From contig CANKQY010000021.1 in assembly GCA_947485745.1 (NCBI GenBank), forward strand, positions 1 to 33,744: a stretch of DNA of 33,744 nt. The letters run 5' to 3'. How positions within the stretch are numbered: the stretch's first letter is position 1; every line of letters starts with the position of its first letter. This document shows positions 1-8,037 of the stretch, piece after piece. A program made the position numbers and the translations under genes. The notes beneath the pieces are model-generated. The model did no database searches and was not told where the DNA came from. It saw only the letters and a list, made by a program, of their open reading frames with translations. This DNA is from Bacteroidota bacterium. GTDB taxonomy: Bacteria > Bacteroidota > Bacteroidia > UKL13-3.

Positions 1-1448
1 AGCGTATAACTAAAGTCGTAAAAACCACAGTTCTTGTTTACCTTATTGATGATAGCCACTGGTATTTTACGCACCAAAATACTAAATGAGCGCGTGGTTC
101 TTGCGGGAATAGGACAGGCCCTGTCTTTTGCAGTTACAACCATATAATAAGGCAAGTTACTGGCCATATTTGCGGTTGGTGTCCAACAAAACTTCATACT
201 ATCAAATTTGGGACCAAGGGCAATTCTGTTTGCAAAATTGTATGACTTAACAAAGGTGGCACCATTGCTTACCAAATTGCTAGGCGCGTTCCAGGTCATA
301 TCTGTAGTATCGGTTCCAGCAGTATTATCCCAAGCCGAAATGGTAAAACACAGTTGTTGACCAGCACAAACTGAATAGGCAAAGTTAGGTTGAGGCGAGG
401 TTATAACAGAATTGGCATCATAAGTTCTGAAAACTGGTGGGTTATTGGCCGGACAAAACTGACTATAAAACTGAATGTCTCTTCGGGTAATACCCATTAA
501 TGTTGGCACCCCGCCAATGGTTTTCCATTGCCTTACCTCAATAATTAGGTTCGCCACAAAAGAACCCATTGGCCTAAATCTGATGTCGCCGGTAATGGCA
601 TCGATGTTAATACCTATTGGCGCCATTGCCGGTGGACTTTGGATTGGCGCGCCTAAGTATGGGAAAGGTACTATAGGACTGTAAGGCGCAACATAAGGAC
701 AGGCAGCACCAGCAGTGCCTAAAGCCTGGCCAAAAGCATAACTCAATGAATCACCATCTGGATCAATTGCACCTAGGTTATAGGTAAAATCTTGAGCGGC
801 ACAAGTAACAGCAACTGGGTCGTTGGTAAATGTTGGAGATGAATTACAAGGTGTAGCACATCTGTTTATGATGGCTTCGGTATAGAAACCAAGACTGGTT
901 GGGTTGGCTAAGGTAGTAATTGCATTATTTCTGCAACAAGATTGAAAACCAACACTAATTAAACAACAAGAGGTTGGAATTGCGCTTAAGTTAATTTGCC
1001 CACTAAAAGTGTAAACTTCAATTCCGGGCATAAAAGTACCTGGTGTTCTTGTTCCGCAATTGTTACATATTGTTTTTGCTGTAGCACATAATTGAACAAC
1101 ATCAAACCCACTTACAGAGGTTACCACAGATATGCTTTGCGAGCCAAAACTCACACCTGCGCATGGGCTAGCTGGTAGGCCCGAACCAGCAGGCACACTA
1201 ACACCTTTGATGATTAAACTAATTTGACATGACGGACTTAACGCAGTAGGACAATTTGCACACATTGGAATACCCGTGCAATCTCTGTATAATTTAAAGG
1301 TAACCTCGTAAACATTTGATGAGCCATTGCAGGTATAGGCAACGTCGGAACCTACAATGTGGTCTGCAATTACTTGTTTGGATCCATACAATACCATGGT
1401 AATAACCATTATTGAATGAAGAAAATATTTGATCGCAGTTGATTTCAT
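1..1448 (-). CDS. Large secreted Cys-rich surface protein, N-terminal part (C-terminus beyond window edge)
   Basis: The minus-strand frame is open from an ATG at 1446-1448 to the left edge, about 482 codons with no stop, so only the N-terminus is present. It begins with a signal-peptide-like stretch (MKSTAIKYFLHSIMVITMV, then more hydrophobic residues) followed by HIVGSDVAYTCNGSSNVYEV and a FKLYRDCTGIP motif. This opening is typical of large Bacteroidota extracellular proteins that end in a T9SS type B (gliding-motility-associated) sorting domain. The rest is rich in Cys, Pro, Thr and Asn, as expected of disulfide-stabilised beta-sandwich surface repeats. The C-terminal sorting domain cannot be seen, so the secretion route is inferred. 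A -7 box lies just upstream at 1469-1476. The function is unknown; adhesion is a reasonable guess only. Confidence 0.8.
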   Translation of the reverse strand, partial: MKSTAIKYFLHSIMVITMVLYGSKQVIADHIVGSDVAYTCNGSSNVYEVTFKLYRDCTGIPMCANCPTALSPSCQISLIIKGVSVPAGSGLPASPCAGVSFGSQSISVVTSVSGFDVVQLCATAKTICNNCGTRTPGTFMPGIEVYTFSGQINLSAIPTSCCLISVGFQSCCRNNAITTLANPTSLGFYTEAIINRCATPCNSSPTFTNDPVAVTCAAQDFTYNLGAIDPDGDSLSYAFGQALGTAGAACPYVAPYSPIVPFPYLGAPIQSPPAMAPIGINIDAITGDIRFRPMGSFVANLIIEVRQWKTIGGVPTLMGITRRDIQFYSQFCPANNPPVFRTYDANSVITSPQPNFAYSVCAGQQLCFTISAWDNTAGTDTTDMTWNAPSNLVSNGATFVKSYNFANRIALGPKFDSMKFCWTPTANMASNLPYYMVVTAKDRACPIPARTTRSFSILVRKIPVAIINKVNKNCGFYDFSYT

Positions 1449-1468
1449 AGCATGACTGATTGATGAAA

Positions 1469-1476
1469 CAAAGATA
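1469..1476 (-). promoter_or_regulatory. -7 promoter box TATCTTTG of the secreted surface-protein gene
   Basis: On the minus strand this reads TATCTTTG, an exact match to the Bacteroidota -7 consensus TAnnTTTG. It lies 20 nt upstream of the ATG at 1448. I see no convincing -33 TTTG at the expected spacing. Confidence 0.45.
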
Positions 1477-1697
1477 AATCGGCTATTTCATAAGATTTTC
1501 ATAACATTTATAATTAAGAAAATATTGTATTAAACCTGTTTAAAATAGTTTAAAAATCAGTTAAAATTTTAATAATATTAAGAATTGAAAGGTAAAATAA
1601 AATATTGAAAATTTCAATTTTATTAAAATTAAATTGAGATCAACAGGTAAAAAGACTCAATTAAGCCACAAATTCTGCATCAATGCGAGAATTAATT

Positions 1698-1705
1698 TAT
1701 ATTTG
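1698..1705 (+). promoter_or_regulatory. -7 promoter box TATATTTG of the aspartate kinase gene
   Basis: This is an exact match to TAnnTTTG. It lies downstream of a possible upstream ATG (1683) and 19 nt upstream of the ATG at 1725, so it supports 1725 as the true start. No clear -33 element is visible. Confidence 0.5.
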
Positions 1706-1724
1706 GCTCAGAAAAATTGAAAGC

Positions 1725-2984
1725 ATGAAAGTATTTAAATTTGGTGGAGCATCTGTTAAAAATGCAGAAGCGGTAAGAAATGTTGGAAAGGTTTTGAATG
1801 CATACGCTGAAGAAGAGTTGTTAATTGTAGTGAGTGCCATGGGCAAAAGCACCAATGCTTTAGAACTCTTAGCAAAAGCCTATTTTGAAAAAAATGATGA
1901 GAAGCATGAAATTTACCAACAAGTAAAAGTATTTCATAATGAAATTATAAAAGGTCTTTTGATAAGCAGTTCATCGCATACGTATGACGATATTGAAAAT
2001 CTTTTTATTGAATTGGAATGTGAATTAGAAAATGTACCCGATCCTAATTTTGATAAAGTTTATGATCAAATTGTGAGTTATGGAGAAATCATTTCGTCTA
2101 GGATTTTGAGTGCCTACCTTAACGAGGAGGGCTTAAAAAATCGTTGGATGGATGCTCAAAACTTTATTCATACCGATAATACCTACAGGGAGGGGAAAGT
2201 GGATTGGGAGTCAACCGAGAAATTAATATCAGGTAAGTTGAAGCCAATTGTAAAAAAGCAATTGGTGGTAACTCAAGGTTTTATTGGCCGAAATAAAGAT
2301 AACTTTACCGTAACTCTTGGAAGAGAAGGTTCAGATTATTCGGCAGCTATTTTTGCTTATGGATTGGAAGCAGAAAATGTAACTATTTGGAAAGATGTTG
2401 AAGGAGTAATGAATGCCGATCCAAAGAAGTTTGTAGATGCAATTAAAATTGATGCCATTAGCTATCCAAAGGCTATTGAAATGGCTTATTATGGGGCTAC
2501 AGTTATTCACCCAAAAACCATACAACCGCTGCAGAGTAAGAATATCCCGTTATTTGTTAAATCATTTATGAACCCCGAAGCGGCCGGAACCATAGTTGGC
2601 GTTAGCAAAGAAATAGAAAATCATTTACCAACTATTATCATAAAAGAAAATCAGTTGCTCCTATCGCTTAGCAGCAAAGATTTTTCATTTATTTTGGAAG
2701 ATAATTTAAGCACTATTTTTAACTCCTTTGCAGAAAAAAGAATAAAGATTAATTTAATGCAAAATTCTGCCATAAGTTTTAGTGTGTGCATAGACAATGA
2801 ACCAAATAAAGTTAAAGAGCTGATACAACATTTAGAAAAAAACTATTCGCTTAAAACCAACGAGCCGGTTGAATTAATTACCATCACCAATTATACCAGC
2901 AAAGAATTGGAACAATTAACAAGTGGTAAAAAACTGTTGATAGAGCAAAAAACTAGGAACACTTTGCAATTGGTAGTTAGCTAG
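1725..2984 (+). CDS. lysC: Aspartate kinase
   Basis: Aspartokinase phosphorylates L-aspartate, the first step towards lysine/diaminopimelate, threonine and methionine. The chosen start gives 419 residues beginning MKVFKFGGASVKNAEAV. The KFGG[ST]S-type nucleotide-binding motif (here KFGGAS, residues 5-10) then sits at the very N-terminus, as in the family. Further family features are VTLGREGSDYSA and the WKDVEGVMNADPKK segment of the catalytic domain, then GATVIHPKTIQPL. The last ~130 residues have the size and pattern of paired ACT regulatory domains, as expected for a feedback-regulated monofunctional enzyme. An ATG at 1683 would add 14 residues but overlaps the promoter box. The gene stands alone: the upstream gene diverges and 258 nt separate it from the next gene. 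There is no homoserine dehydrogenase fusion. Confidence 0.9.
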   Translation: MKVFKFGGASVKNAEAVRNVGKVLNAYAEEELLIVVSAMGKSTNALELLAKAYFEKNDEKHEIYQQVKVFHNEIIKGLLISSSSHTYDDIENLFIELECELENVPDPNFDKVYDQIVSYGEIISSRILSAYLNEEGLKNRWMDAQNFIHTDNTYREGKVDWESTEKLISGKLKPIVKKQLVVTQGFIGRNKDNFTVTLGREGSDYSAAIFAYGLEAENVTIWKDVEGVMNADPKKFVDAIKIDAISYPKAIEMAYYGATVIHPKTIQPLQSKNIPLFVKSFMNPEAAGTIVGVSKEIENHLPTIIIKENQLLLSLSSKDFSFILEDNLSTIFNSFAEKRIKINLMQNSAISFSVCIDNEPNKVKELIQHLEKNYSLKTNEPVELITITNYTSKELEQLTSGKKLLIEQKTRNTLQLVVS

Positions 2985-3144
2985 ATTTACATCATTTGAA
3001 GTTGTAAGTATATTCAAAATATAACAAGCAATTTGACTGTTGGAGTTGAATAGTAGCTTGGCTTATAAAATCAAAAGATTGAACAACACTGCTTTGTTTA
3101 GCCTAGGATTTCAGTCCGACAAAATTGCAAATGACAAAACCTGT

Positions 3145-3160
3145 TTATTTGCACAAATAA
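3145..3160. promoter_or_regulatory. Operator-like perfect inverted repeat in the 258-nt gap before the VSR-like gene
   Basis: TTATTTG-CA-CAAATAA has 7-bp arms and a 2-nt centre. It lies in the intergenic stretch 2985-3242, 83 nt before the GTG at 3243. Nothing else recognisable is in that gap. It is AT-rich, so a chance palindrome is possible, but it could be a regulator site. Confidence 0.25.
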
Positions 3161-3242
3161 GCACCTAATTTTTAATGTTTTATAATCAAAGTAAATATAA
3201 CAAAATATAAGAAGATTCCTGCAATTTGTATTTCTTTGAAGT

Positions 3243-4037
3243 GTGAATAAATCCTTTATTTCAGATTTTGTATCATTATTATCGTCAATTGGTTTGGATC
3301 AAACCGAAATTGAGCAGCCTAATTCAGGGGAGTTTATCATTAAAAATAAATCGCTAACCATTTGTTTACATCAATTAGGTTCAAAGAAAAATGATAGCCA
3401 TCAAGTTTCAGAAAAGCAGGTAACCAATCAAAAAGTGGTTCACATATTCGAGGACCAATGGCTCAAAAATCCAATAATGGTTGCTTTTAGGGTAAAAAAC
3501 TTGTTGGGTTTGAACCAAACTATTTCTGCTAGGTTGTGCGAAATTGTAAAAATAGATAATTCGCGTGCCGATTTATTTTTTGAACTGAACCATTTTCAAG
3601 GTAGTTCTAGCTATGCATTTAAATACGGACTCCTATACAAAGGCGAATTGGTTGCTGCCATGGCCTTTAGTAAATCGCGTGTAATGACAGATTCAAAGGT
3701 TCTTTACAGGTCGTACGAATTGATTAGATTTGCCAATAAACAAGGCTTTACGGTTACTGGAGGGCTGCAAAAACTTATCAAACATTTCATTAGAGAAAAG
3801 CATGCGCAACACATTATGACCTATATAGATTTAGACTGGGGCAATGGAAATTCATTTGCCAAAATGGGCTTTAAAGACAAAGGAAATACGCCAGAACATC
3901 TGTTTTATATTGATCCAAAAACCTATAAGCGTTATTCTGAAAAAGAGATGGAGGCGCAAAAGTTAGCAGTGAAAAATTATATTGCTGTTCAAAATTCGGG
4001 GAGTAAGAAAATGGTGTTAGATTTAAGAACATTTTGA
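3243..4037 (+). CDS. Conserved protein with VSR-like N-terminal motif and acetyltransferase-like C-terminal half, upstream of miaA
   Basis: This is a 264-residue protein of uncertain function, starting with GTG (MNKSFISDF). Its centre carries VVHIFEDQWLKNP followed by VAFRVKNLLGLNQTISARLC. From memory, this resembles the iFEdEW..k..ivksRi.nlLG region of phage and homing-type VSR-like nucleases. The second half (FFELNHFQGSSSYAFKYGLL, YELIRFANKQGFTVTGG, WGNGNSFAKMGF) matches the domain that follows in those phage proteins and looks GNAT-like. The N-terminal third is not recognisable and may be a degenerate nuclease core. The stop codon overlaps the miaA start (TTGA), so the two are probably co-translated. 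A role in tRNA biology is suggested only by that coupling. I would annotate it as hypothetical with a phage-related fold. Confidence 0.6.
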   Translation: MNKSFISDFVSLLSSIGLDQTEIEQPNSGEFIIKNKSLTICLHQLGSKKNDSHQVSEKQVTNQKVVHIFEDQWLKNPIMVAFRVKNLLGLNQTISARLCEIVKIDNSRADLFFELNHFQGSSSYAFKYGLLYKGELVAAMAFSKSRVMTDSKVLYRSYELIRFANKQGFTVTGGLQKLIKHFIREKHAQHIMTYIDLDWGNGNSFAKMGFKDKGNTPEHLFYIDPKTYKRYSEKEMEAQKLAVKNYIAVQNSGSKKMVLDLRTF

Positions 4038-4996
4038 TAAACAAAAAAACATATGATTCAATTGTGGTTCTTGGACCTACCGCTAGCGGGAAAACACGCT
4101 TAGCAGTAAAGCTTGCAGGAATATTGAATGGAGAAATATTAAGTGCCGATGCCAGAATGGTTTACAAAAAAATGGATATTGGTACAGGCAAAGATTTACT
4201 AGAGTATTTTTATAATAATAAGGCTATCCCCTATCACCTAATAAATTTGGTTGACCCAAACACAAGCTATCATATTTACCAATATCAGCAAGATTTTAAA
4301 ATAGCATTTCAATTGGTTCAGGCCAACAAAAAAATACCCATAATTTGTGGAGGAAGTGGCTTATACATAGAGGCAGTAATCAAAGATTATCAGTATACAG
4401 CAATCCCAATTAATGAGCATCAACGTTTAATTTATTTGAACCAAGATTACGATGATTTATTAACAACTTTTAAGTTAATGGAGTTACCAGAATACAAAAA
4501 AACTGCAGATGTAGCTACAAAAAAAAGATTGATAAGGGCAATAGAAATTGGGCAGTATTTAATGGCGCATCCAAATTTAATATTACCAGATTCACAATCG
4601 CTCAATCCAATTATAATTGGCTTGAATCCAAACCTTGAAATGCGAAGAGAAAATATATTGTTAAGACTTCAAAGCAGGTTAAAAGAGGGCTTAATTGAGG
4701 AGGTAGAAGGATTAATGAACGTAGGCGTGGAAGCCAAAAGATTGGCACATTTTGGATTAGAATATAAATGGATTTCAAGTTATTTATTGGGTAATACAGG
4801 TAAAGAGCAAATGGCAGAAAAACTTGGAATAGCCATACAGCAGTTTGCAAAAAGGCAAATGACCTATTTTAGAAAAATGGAAAAATCTGGACTCAAAATT
4901 CATTGGATCAAACAGGAAAGTGAGGCATTTGAGCTTTTGAGTGAGCATTTTATAAATACAGATTTCGGTCAATTAACTAATAATGGTTTAATTTAA
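4034..4996 (+). CDS. miaA: tRNA dimethylallyltransferase (i6A37 synthesis)
   Basis: MiaA transfers a dimethylallyl group to N6 of A37 in tRNAs reading UNN codons. The 320-residue product has the P-loop GPTASGKT at residues 14-21, DARMVYKKMDIGTGKDL (the DSxxVYxxxDIGTxK motif), INLVDPNTSYHIYQYQQDF, IICGGSGLYIEAVIKDY, a KRLIRAIEI segment and the C-terminal FAKRQMTYFRKM. The length fits the family. The start is TTG at 4034, because no in-frame ATG precedes the P-loop and the first GTG lies inside the strand leading to it. TTG overlaps the upstream stop as TTGA, so translation is likely coupled to the preceding gene. Two family positions deviate: DAR instead of DSR/DSA, and GGSG instead of GGTG. 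Both are conservative. Confidence 0.93.
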   Translation: MINKKTYDSIVVLGPTASGKTRLAVKLAGILNGEILSADARMVYKKMDIGTGKDLLEYFYNNKAIPYHLINLVDPNTSYHIYQYQQDFKIAFQLVQANKKIPIICGGSGLYIEAVIKDYQYTAIPINEHQRLIYLNQDYDDLLTTFKLMELPEYKKTADVATKKRLIRAIEIGQYLMAHPNLILPDSQSLNPIIIGLNPNLEMRRENILLRLQSRLKEGLIEEVEGLMNVGVEAKRLAHFGLEYKWISSYLLGNTGKEQMAEKLGIAIQQFAKRQMTYFRKMEKSGLKIHWIKQESEAFELLSEHFINTDFGQLTNNGLI

Positions 4997-5009
4997 TTGT
5001 TTTTCTTAC

Positions 5010-5017
5010 TATCTTTG
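5010..5017 (+). promoter_or_regulatory. -7 promoter box TATCTTTG of the T9SS cargo gene
   Basis: Exact TAnnTTTG match 22 nt upstream of the ATG at 5039, just after the miaA stop. It supports independent transcription of the next gene and the later ATG as its start. Confidence 0.45.
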
Positions 5018-5038
5018 ATTAACACAACCATTAAACAC

Positions 5039-5767
5039 ATGAAAAAAATATACTTAATGCTACTTTTTGCAGTGAATGGCATAATGGCTAATGCGCAATG
5101 TACACCAGATCCATTGTATACAAAACCGGGGCTTTATCCAAATAAAATGCCGGATGGAATTGTTGGTACCTGGTTGGAGCAAACACTTACATTAATTGTA
5201 CCTAAAGACACGCAAATTAATTACAGTGGCAATTTATATAATATAAAAGTGGATTCTGCCACGGTAGTTGCAATTAGTGATTTGCCAAGTGGCTTTAGTT
5301 ATGTTTGCGATAACCCTCTCAGAACATGGGCTGGTGGTGCCAAAGGTTGTGCAAAAATGACTGGAATACCATTGGCATCAGATACTGGTAAACATGAAAT
5401 ATATGTTAAAGTTAGAACCTTCTTTAAAATTGTAGGCTTATCTAATCAGTTAGACCAATTGGATTCTAGTACCATTGATTTTTTAATAAAAATGCCAACT
5501 ACATTGCAGGAGCAGGAGAAAGAAGCAGGCTTAAAAGCTTATCCAAACCCAGCCCAAAATGTTTTGCATGTAGTTGTGAGTAAATACAATGCCAAAGCTA
5601 CTTATGAAATTTACGATATCTTGGGGCAATTGTTTCCGATAACTACTATCTATTCTCCTAATACAGGCGAGGTTACTTTTAACATTGGTGATTTATTACC
5701 CGGTGTATATTTTGTTAAAGGTGAAAATGATGGCAGAACTTACCAAGCAAGATTTATTAAAGAATAA
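5039..5767 (+). CDS. Secreted protein with T9SS type A C-terminal sorting domain
   Basis: The 242-residue protein starts at the ATG preceding a clear signal peptide (MKKIYLMLLFAVNGIMANAQ, cleaved after the AQ). The mature part is about 140 residues with three or four cysteines (CTPDPLY, YVCDNP, GGAKGC) and no family I recognise. The last ~75 residues are a T9SS type A sorting domain: LKAYPNPAQNVLHVVV, then YEIYDILGQ, then LLPGVYFVK and a short tail. This predicts export through Sec and then the type IX system, with release or anchoring at the cell surface. It is monocistronic, with its own -7 box upstream and a strong hairpin terminator downstream. In-frame upstream codons from 4997 are less plausible because they overlap the promoter. 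Confidence 0.8.
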   Translation: MKKIYLMLLFAVNGIMANAQCTPDPLYTKPGLYPNKMPDGIVGTWLEQTLTLIVPKDTQINYSGNLYNIKVDSATVVAISDLPSGFSYVCDNPLRTWAGGAKGCAKMTGIPLASDTGKHEIYVKVRTFFKIVGLSNQLDQLDSSTIDFLIKMPTTLQEQEKEAGLKAYPNPAQNVLHVVVSKYNAKATYEIYDILGQLFPITTIYSPNTGEVTFNIGDLLPGVYFVKGENDGRTYQARFIKE

Positions 5768-5787
5768 ACTATAATTACCTAATTGTA

Positions 5788-5821
5788 AAAAGCGAGTCGA
5801 TCTTAGGATTGATTCGCTTTT
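5788..5821. terminator. Bidirectional intrinsic terminator between convergent genes
   Basis: The arms 5788-5802 and 5807-5821 pair over 15 bp, counting two G-T wobbles, around the loop TTAG. The plus-strand stem begins with AAAAGCGA and ends with TCGCTTTT, so it is A/U-flanked in both directions. It serves the T9SS gene on the plus strand and the copper ATPase on the minus strand. The right arm lies inside the last codons of the ATPase. Confidence 0.75.
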
Positions 5822-7641
5822 ACTTTTTTAATACCTAGCAGCAATGAATTGCCTATTACAATAACATCACTAAATGCCATAGACAAAGCGCCTAGCATGG
5901 GATGCATAAAACCTGCTGCAGCTAACGGAATGCAAACAATATTATAGAAAAAGGCCCAAAATAAATTTTGTTGAATGGTTTTATAGGTTTGTTTGCTGAT
6001 GATATGCGCTTCTTTTAGCGCTATCAAATCGTTGCGCATCAGCACCAAATTTGCTGCTTGTATGGCAATATCACTTCCTTTCGCAAAAGATATACCAACA
6101 GAAACTTTACTCAGTGCAGGTGCATCATTAACGCCATCTCCAACCATTACCAAGGGCTTTTTGGCTTGAGCATTTACTACATATTGTAATTTTTGTGCCG
6201 GCAGTTGTTCTGCCAAAAAATTTGTAATGCCGAGGTTTGAAGCAATCTCCATTACCTTTTTTTTCTGATCTCCGCTCAGTAAAATACTCTCAACCTGCTG
6301 AGTATTTAGATAGCTGATTAAATCTTTAGCGCCTTCTTTTAGGCTATCTGAGATAGATAAGTAAGCTACTAAAATATCATTTTTAGTTAGTAACAAATCT
6401 GCCTCACTCCCATTTATTTGGCAGTAATTAGCTGAACCAAATTTCCAAACAATACCATGTTCATCTTTAACCATCATGCCTCTACCTTTTTCCTCTTGTA
6501 TTTGAGTAAAGCTTAGTGTTGAAACAAACCAATTAGCATGTTGCTCAATTAAGGCTCTGGCAATGGGGTGAGAAGAATGTTTTTCCATGCCAAAAATTAT
6601 ATTTTTTAATACACCTTCTTGCTTAGGTTCGAACCAAAAATTTGCGAATAAAAAATTACCTGTGGTAAGTGTACCAGTTTTATCAAAAACAATTTTATCG
6701 CTCTTGGCAAAATTTTCTAAAACATCACCACCTTTAATTAATATGCCTCTTTTTGCAGCTTTACCAATACCTACCATAATAGCAGTAGGTGTGGCCAAAC
6801 CCATGGCGCAAGGACAAGAAATAACCAAAACAGCTACAGCTCTTAGCATACTTTGGGCTGAACCTAAACTAAGATAAAAAAACGAAAACAAAAAAGTTGC
6901 CACTGAAATGGCTACAACCGCTGGCACAAAAATGGCACTTACTTGGTCGCCCAATTTTTGAATTTGTGGCTTGGAACCTTGGGCCTTTTTAACCATTTCA
7001 ATGATTTGCGACAAGACAGTGTCTCTTAGAATGGTGTTCACCCTTACTTGTAAATTACCATTAATGAGTATGGTACCACCAACTAATTTATCACCAATTT
7101 TTTTGTGAACCGGTAGGCTTTCTCCACTCATTAACCGCTCGTCGCAATCGCCTTCACCCTCTATCAAATCTGCATCTATGGGAATAATATCACCTGAATT
7201 AATTTGAAGTAAATCGCCTTTTTTAAGTAAGCTTACTTCAATTTCTTGGGAATGAAGATTGCCCTCATGCATGGTCAATAATTTTGCTGTTTTAACTTGC
7301 ATGGCACTTAATCCTTTTAGTGCGTTGGTTGTTTTTTTAACAGAACGTTTTTCAATTACGTTGCCAAAAAGTACCAAAGAAATAATGGTAGCACCAGTTT
7401 CAAAAAATAAATATTCATGAACTTTATGGGTGCCATAAAAATAGTAGGTTCCAAAAACGCTGTAGAATAAGGCAGAAGCAGCGCCAATAAAAATGAGTAC
7501 ATCCATATTGGGAACACCAGACTTTAAACTGTGATAGGCACTTTTACCAAAATACCACAAACCCATAGTATATACCGGAATAGAAAGAATTAACTGCACC
7601 AATGGATTGTGCAACGGGGCCCATGAAAAAACCATGTGCAA
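5803..7641 (-). CDS. copA: Cu(I)-exporting P1B-type ATPase, main body (frame continues upstream to a frameshift site)
   Basis: This P-type ATPase exports Cu(I) across the inner membrane. Visible motifs in order: transmembrane helices with GVPNMDVLIFIG, the actuator motif MSGESLPV (SGES instead of TGES), the CPC metal site (VISCPCAMGLATPTA), the phosphorylation site DKTGTLT, an HP motif (SSHPIARAL), MVGDGVNDAPALS, then YN in helix 7 (FFYNIVCIP) and MAFSD in helix 8. The coordinates start at a TTG, and an ATG lies at 7635. Neither is a convincing start. The same frame stays open upstream to 7722 and encodes LLGSLEAKLIFSLFFSVPLA, which looks like the missing first membrane helix. The N-terminal HMA domain is in another frame (7695-7931). 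A -1 shift on the A10 run fuses both into one protein of 709 residues. The TM8 SS pair of classical CopA is SD here. Confidence 0.9.
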   Translation of the reverse strand: MHMVFSWAPLHNPLVQLILSIPVYTMGLWYFGKSAYHSLKSGVPNMDVLIFIGAASALFYSVFGTYYFYGTHKVHEYLFFETGATIISLVLFGNVIEKRSVKKTTNALKGLSAMQVKTAKLLTMHEGNLHSQEIEVSLLKKGDLLQINSGDIIPIDADLIEGEGDCDERLMSGESLPVHKKIGDKLVGGTILINGNLQVRVNTILRDTVLSQIIEMVKKAQGSKPQIQKLGDQVSAIFVPAVVAISVATFLFSFFYLSLGSAQSMLRAVAVLVISCPCAMGLATPTAIMVGIGKAAKRGILIKGGDVLENFAKSDKIVFDKTGTLTTGNFLFANFWFEPKQEGVLKNIIFGMEKHSSHPIARALIEQHANWFVSTLSFTQIQEEKGRGMMVKDEHGIVWKFGSANYCQINGSEADLLLTKNDILVAYLSISDSLKEGAKDLISYLNTQQVESILLSGDQKKKVMEIASNLGITNFLAEQLPAQKLQYVVNAQAKKPLVMVGDGVNDAPALSKVSVGISFAKGSDIAIQAANLVLMRNDLIALKEAHIISKQTYKTIQQNLFWAFFYNIVCIPLAAAGFMHPMLGALSMAFSDVIVIGNSLLLGIKKVKANQS

Positions 7642-7694
7642 GGCAAGCGGAACGGAAAAGAAAAGGGAGAAAATGAGTTTAGCCTCGAGAGAGC

Positions 7695-7931
7695 CTAGGA
7701 GTTTTTTTTTTGAACGTTGGGTTCATCTGCTTGAACAACAATATAACCAAGGTCTTCAATACTATCTTTAATTTGTGCAAGCGGCGCGTTAGGAATATTC
7801 TGAAAACGAACTTCCCCTGTTGCAAAATTTACATCAACCTCTTCCATGCCTTGTTTTTCTAAACGCCTGCGAACACCCATAGCGCAATTGTTACAAGTCA
7901 TGCCTTCTACCAATAATTCTGCTGTTTGCAT
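7695..7931 (-). CDS. HMA heavy-metal-binding domain, CopZ-like copper chaperone or the N-terminus of CopA
   Basis: A 78-residue protein starting at the ATG 7929-7931 (MQTAELLVEGMTCNNCAMGV). It contains the GMTCxxC metal-binding motif (GMTCNNC) and a full beta-alpha-beta-beta-alpha-beta length ending GYIVVQADEP, then VQKKNS and a TAG stop. Alone it would be a soluble Cu(I) chaperone like CopZ or Atx1. Its stop lies inside the open frame of the following ATPase, after ten consecutive A residues, so it is also the expected N-terminal domain of that ATPase. An in-frame ATG at 7976 is less likely because it lies upstream of the -7 box at 7953-7960. Established knowledge: E. coli copA makes a short HMA-only product by programmed -1 frameshifting. 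Confidence 0.85.
   Translation of the reverse strand: MQTAELLVEGMTCNNCAMGVRRRLEKQGMEEVDVNFATGEVRFQNIPNAPLAQIKDSIEDLGYIVVQADEPNVQKKNS
7701..7712 (-). other. Candidate -1 frameshift / slippage site (A10 run ending in the A AAA AAC heptamer)
   Basis: On the minus strand the sequence is C, ten A, C. In the HMA frame the codons are CAA AAA AAA AAC, so the heptamer A AAA AAC is in the correct phase for canonical tandem -1 slippage. A -1 shift enters the ATPase frame (AAA CTC CTA GGC). The same outcome would follow from transcriptional slippage adding one A, or from one A missing in the sequence. Confidence 0.6.
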
Positions 7932-7952
7932 GAATAATTTTATATTATAGTA

Positions 7953-7960
7953 CAAATATA
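7953..7960 (-). promoter_or_regulatory. -7 promoter box TATATTTG of the HMA/copA unit
   Basis: Minus-strand TATATTTG matches TAnnTTTG exactly, 21 nt upstream of the ATG at 7931. A minus-strand TTTG at 7974-7977 is only 13 nt away, too close for a standard -33 element. I could not recognise a copper-responsive operator. Confidence 0.45.
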
Positions 7961-7964
7961 AGTA

Positions 7965-7972
7965 TAAATTTG
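7965..7972 (+). promoter_or_regulatory. -7 promoter box TAAATTTG of the queuosine transporter gene
   Basis: Exact TAnnTTTG match, 65 nt upstream of the ATG at 8038. It lies only 4 nt from the opposing -7 box of the copA unit, giving a tight divergent promoter pair. No -33 element is clear. Confidence 0.35.
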
Positions 7973-8037
7973 ACAAATTAATGAGTACTTAAATCTGCTT
8001 CAAAAAACTAACCTGTACTTAAAGAGTTTTACTAGTT

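Noticed and set aside
475-684. Plus-strand frame of 69 codons near the left edge
   Set aside because: It is antisense to the continuous minus-strand secreted-protein gene, which has far stronger protein-like composition.
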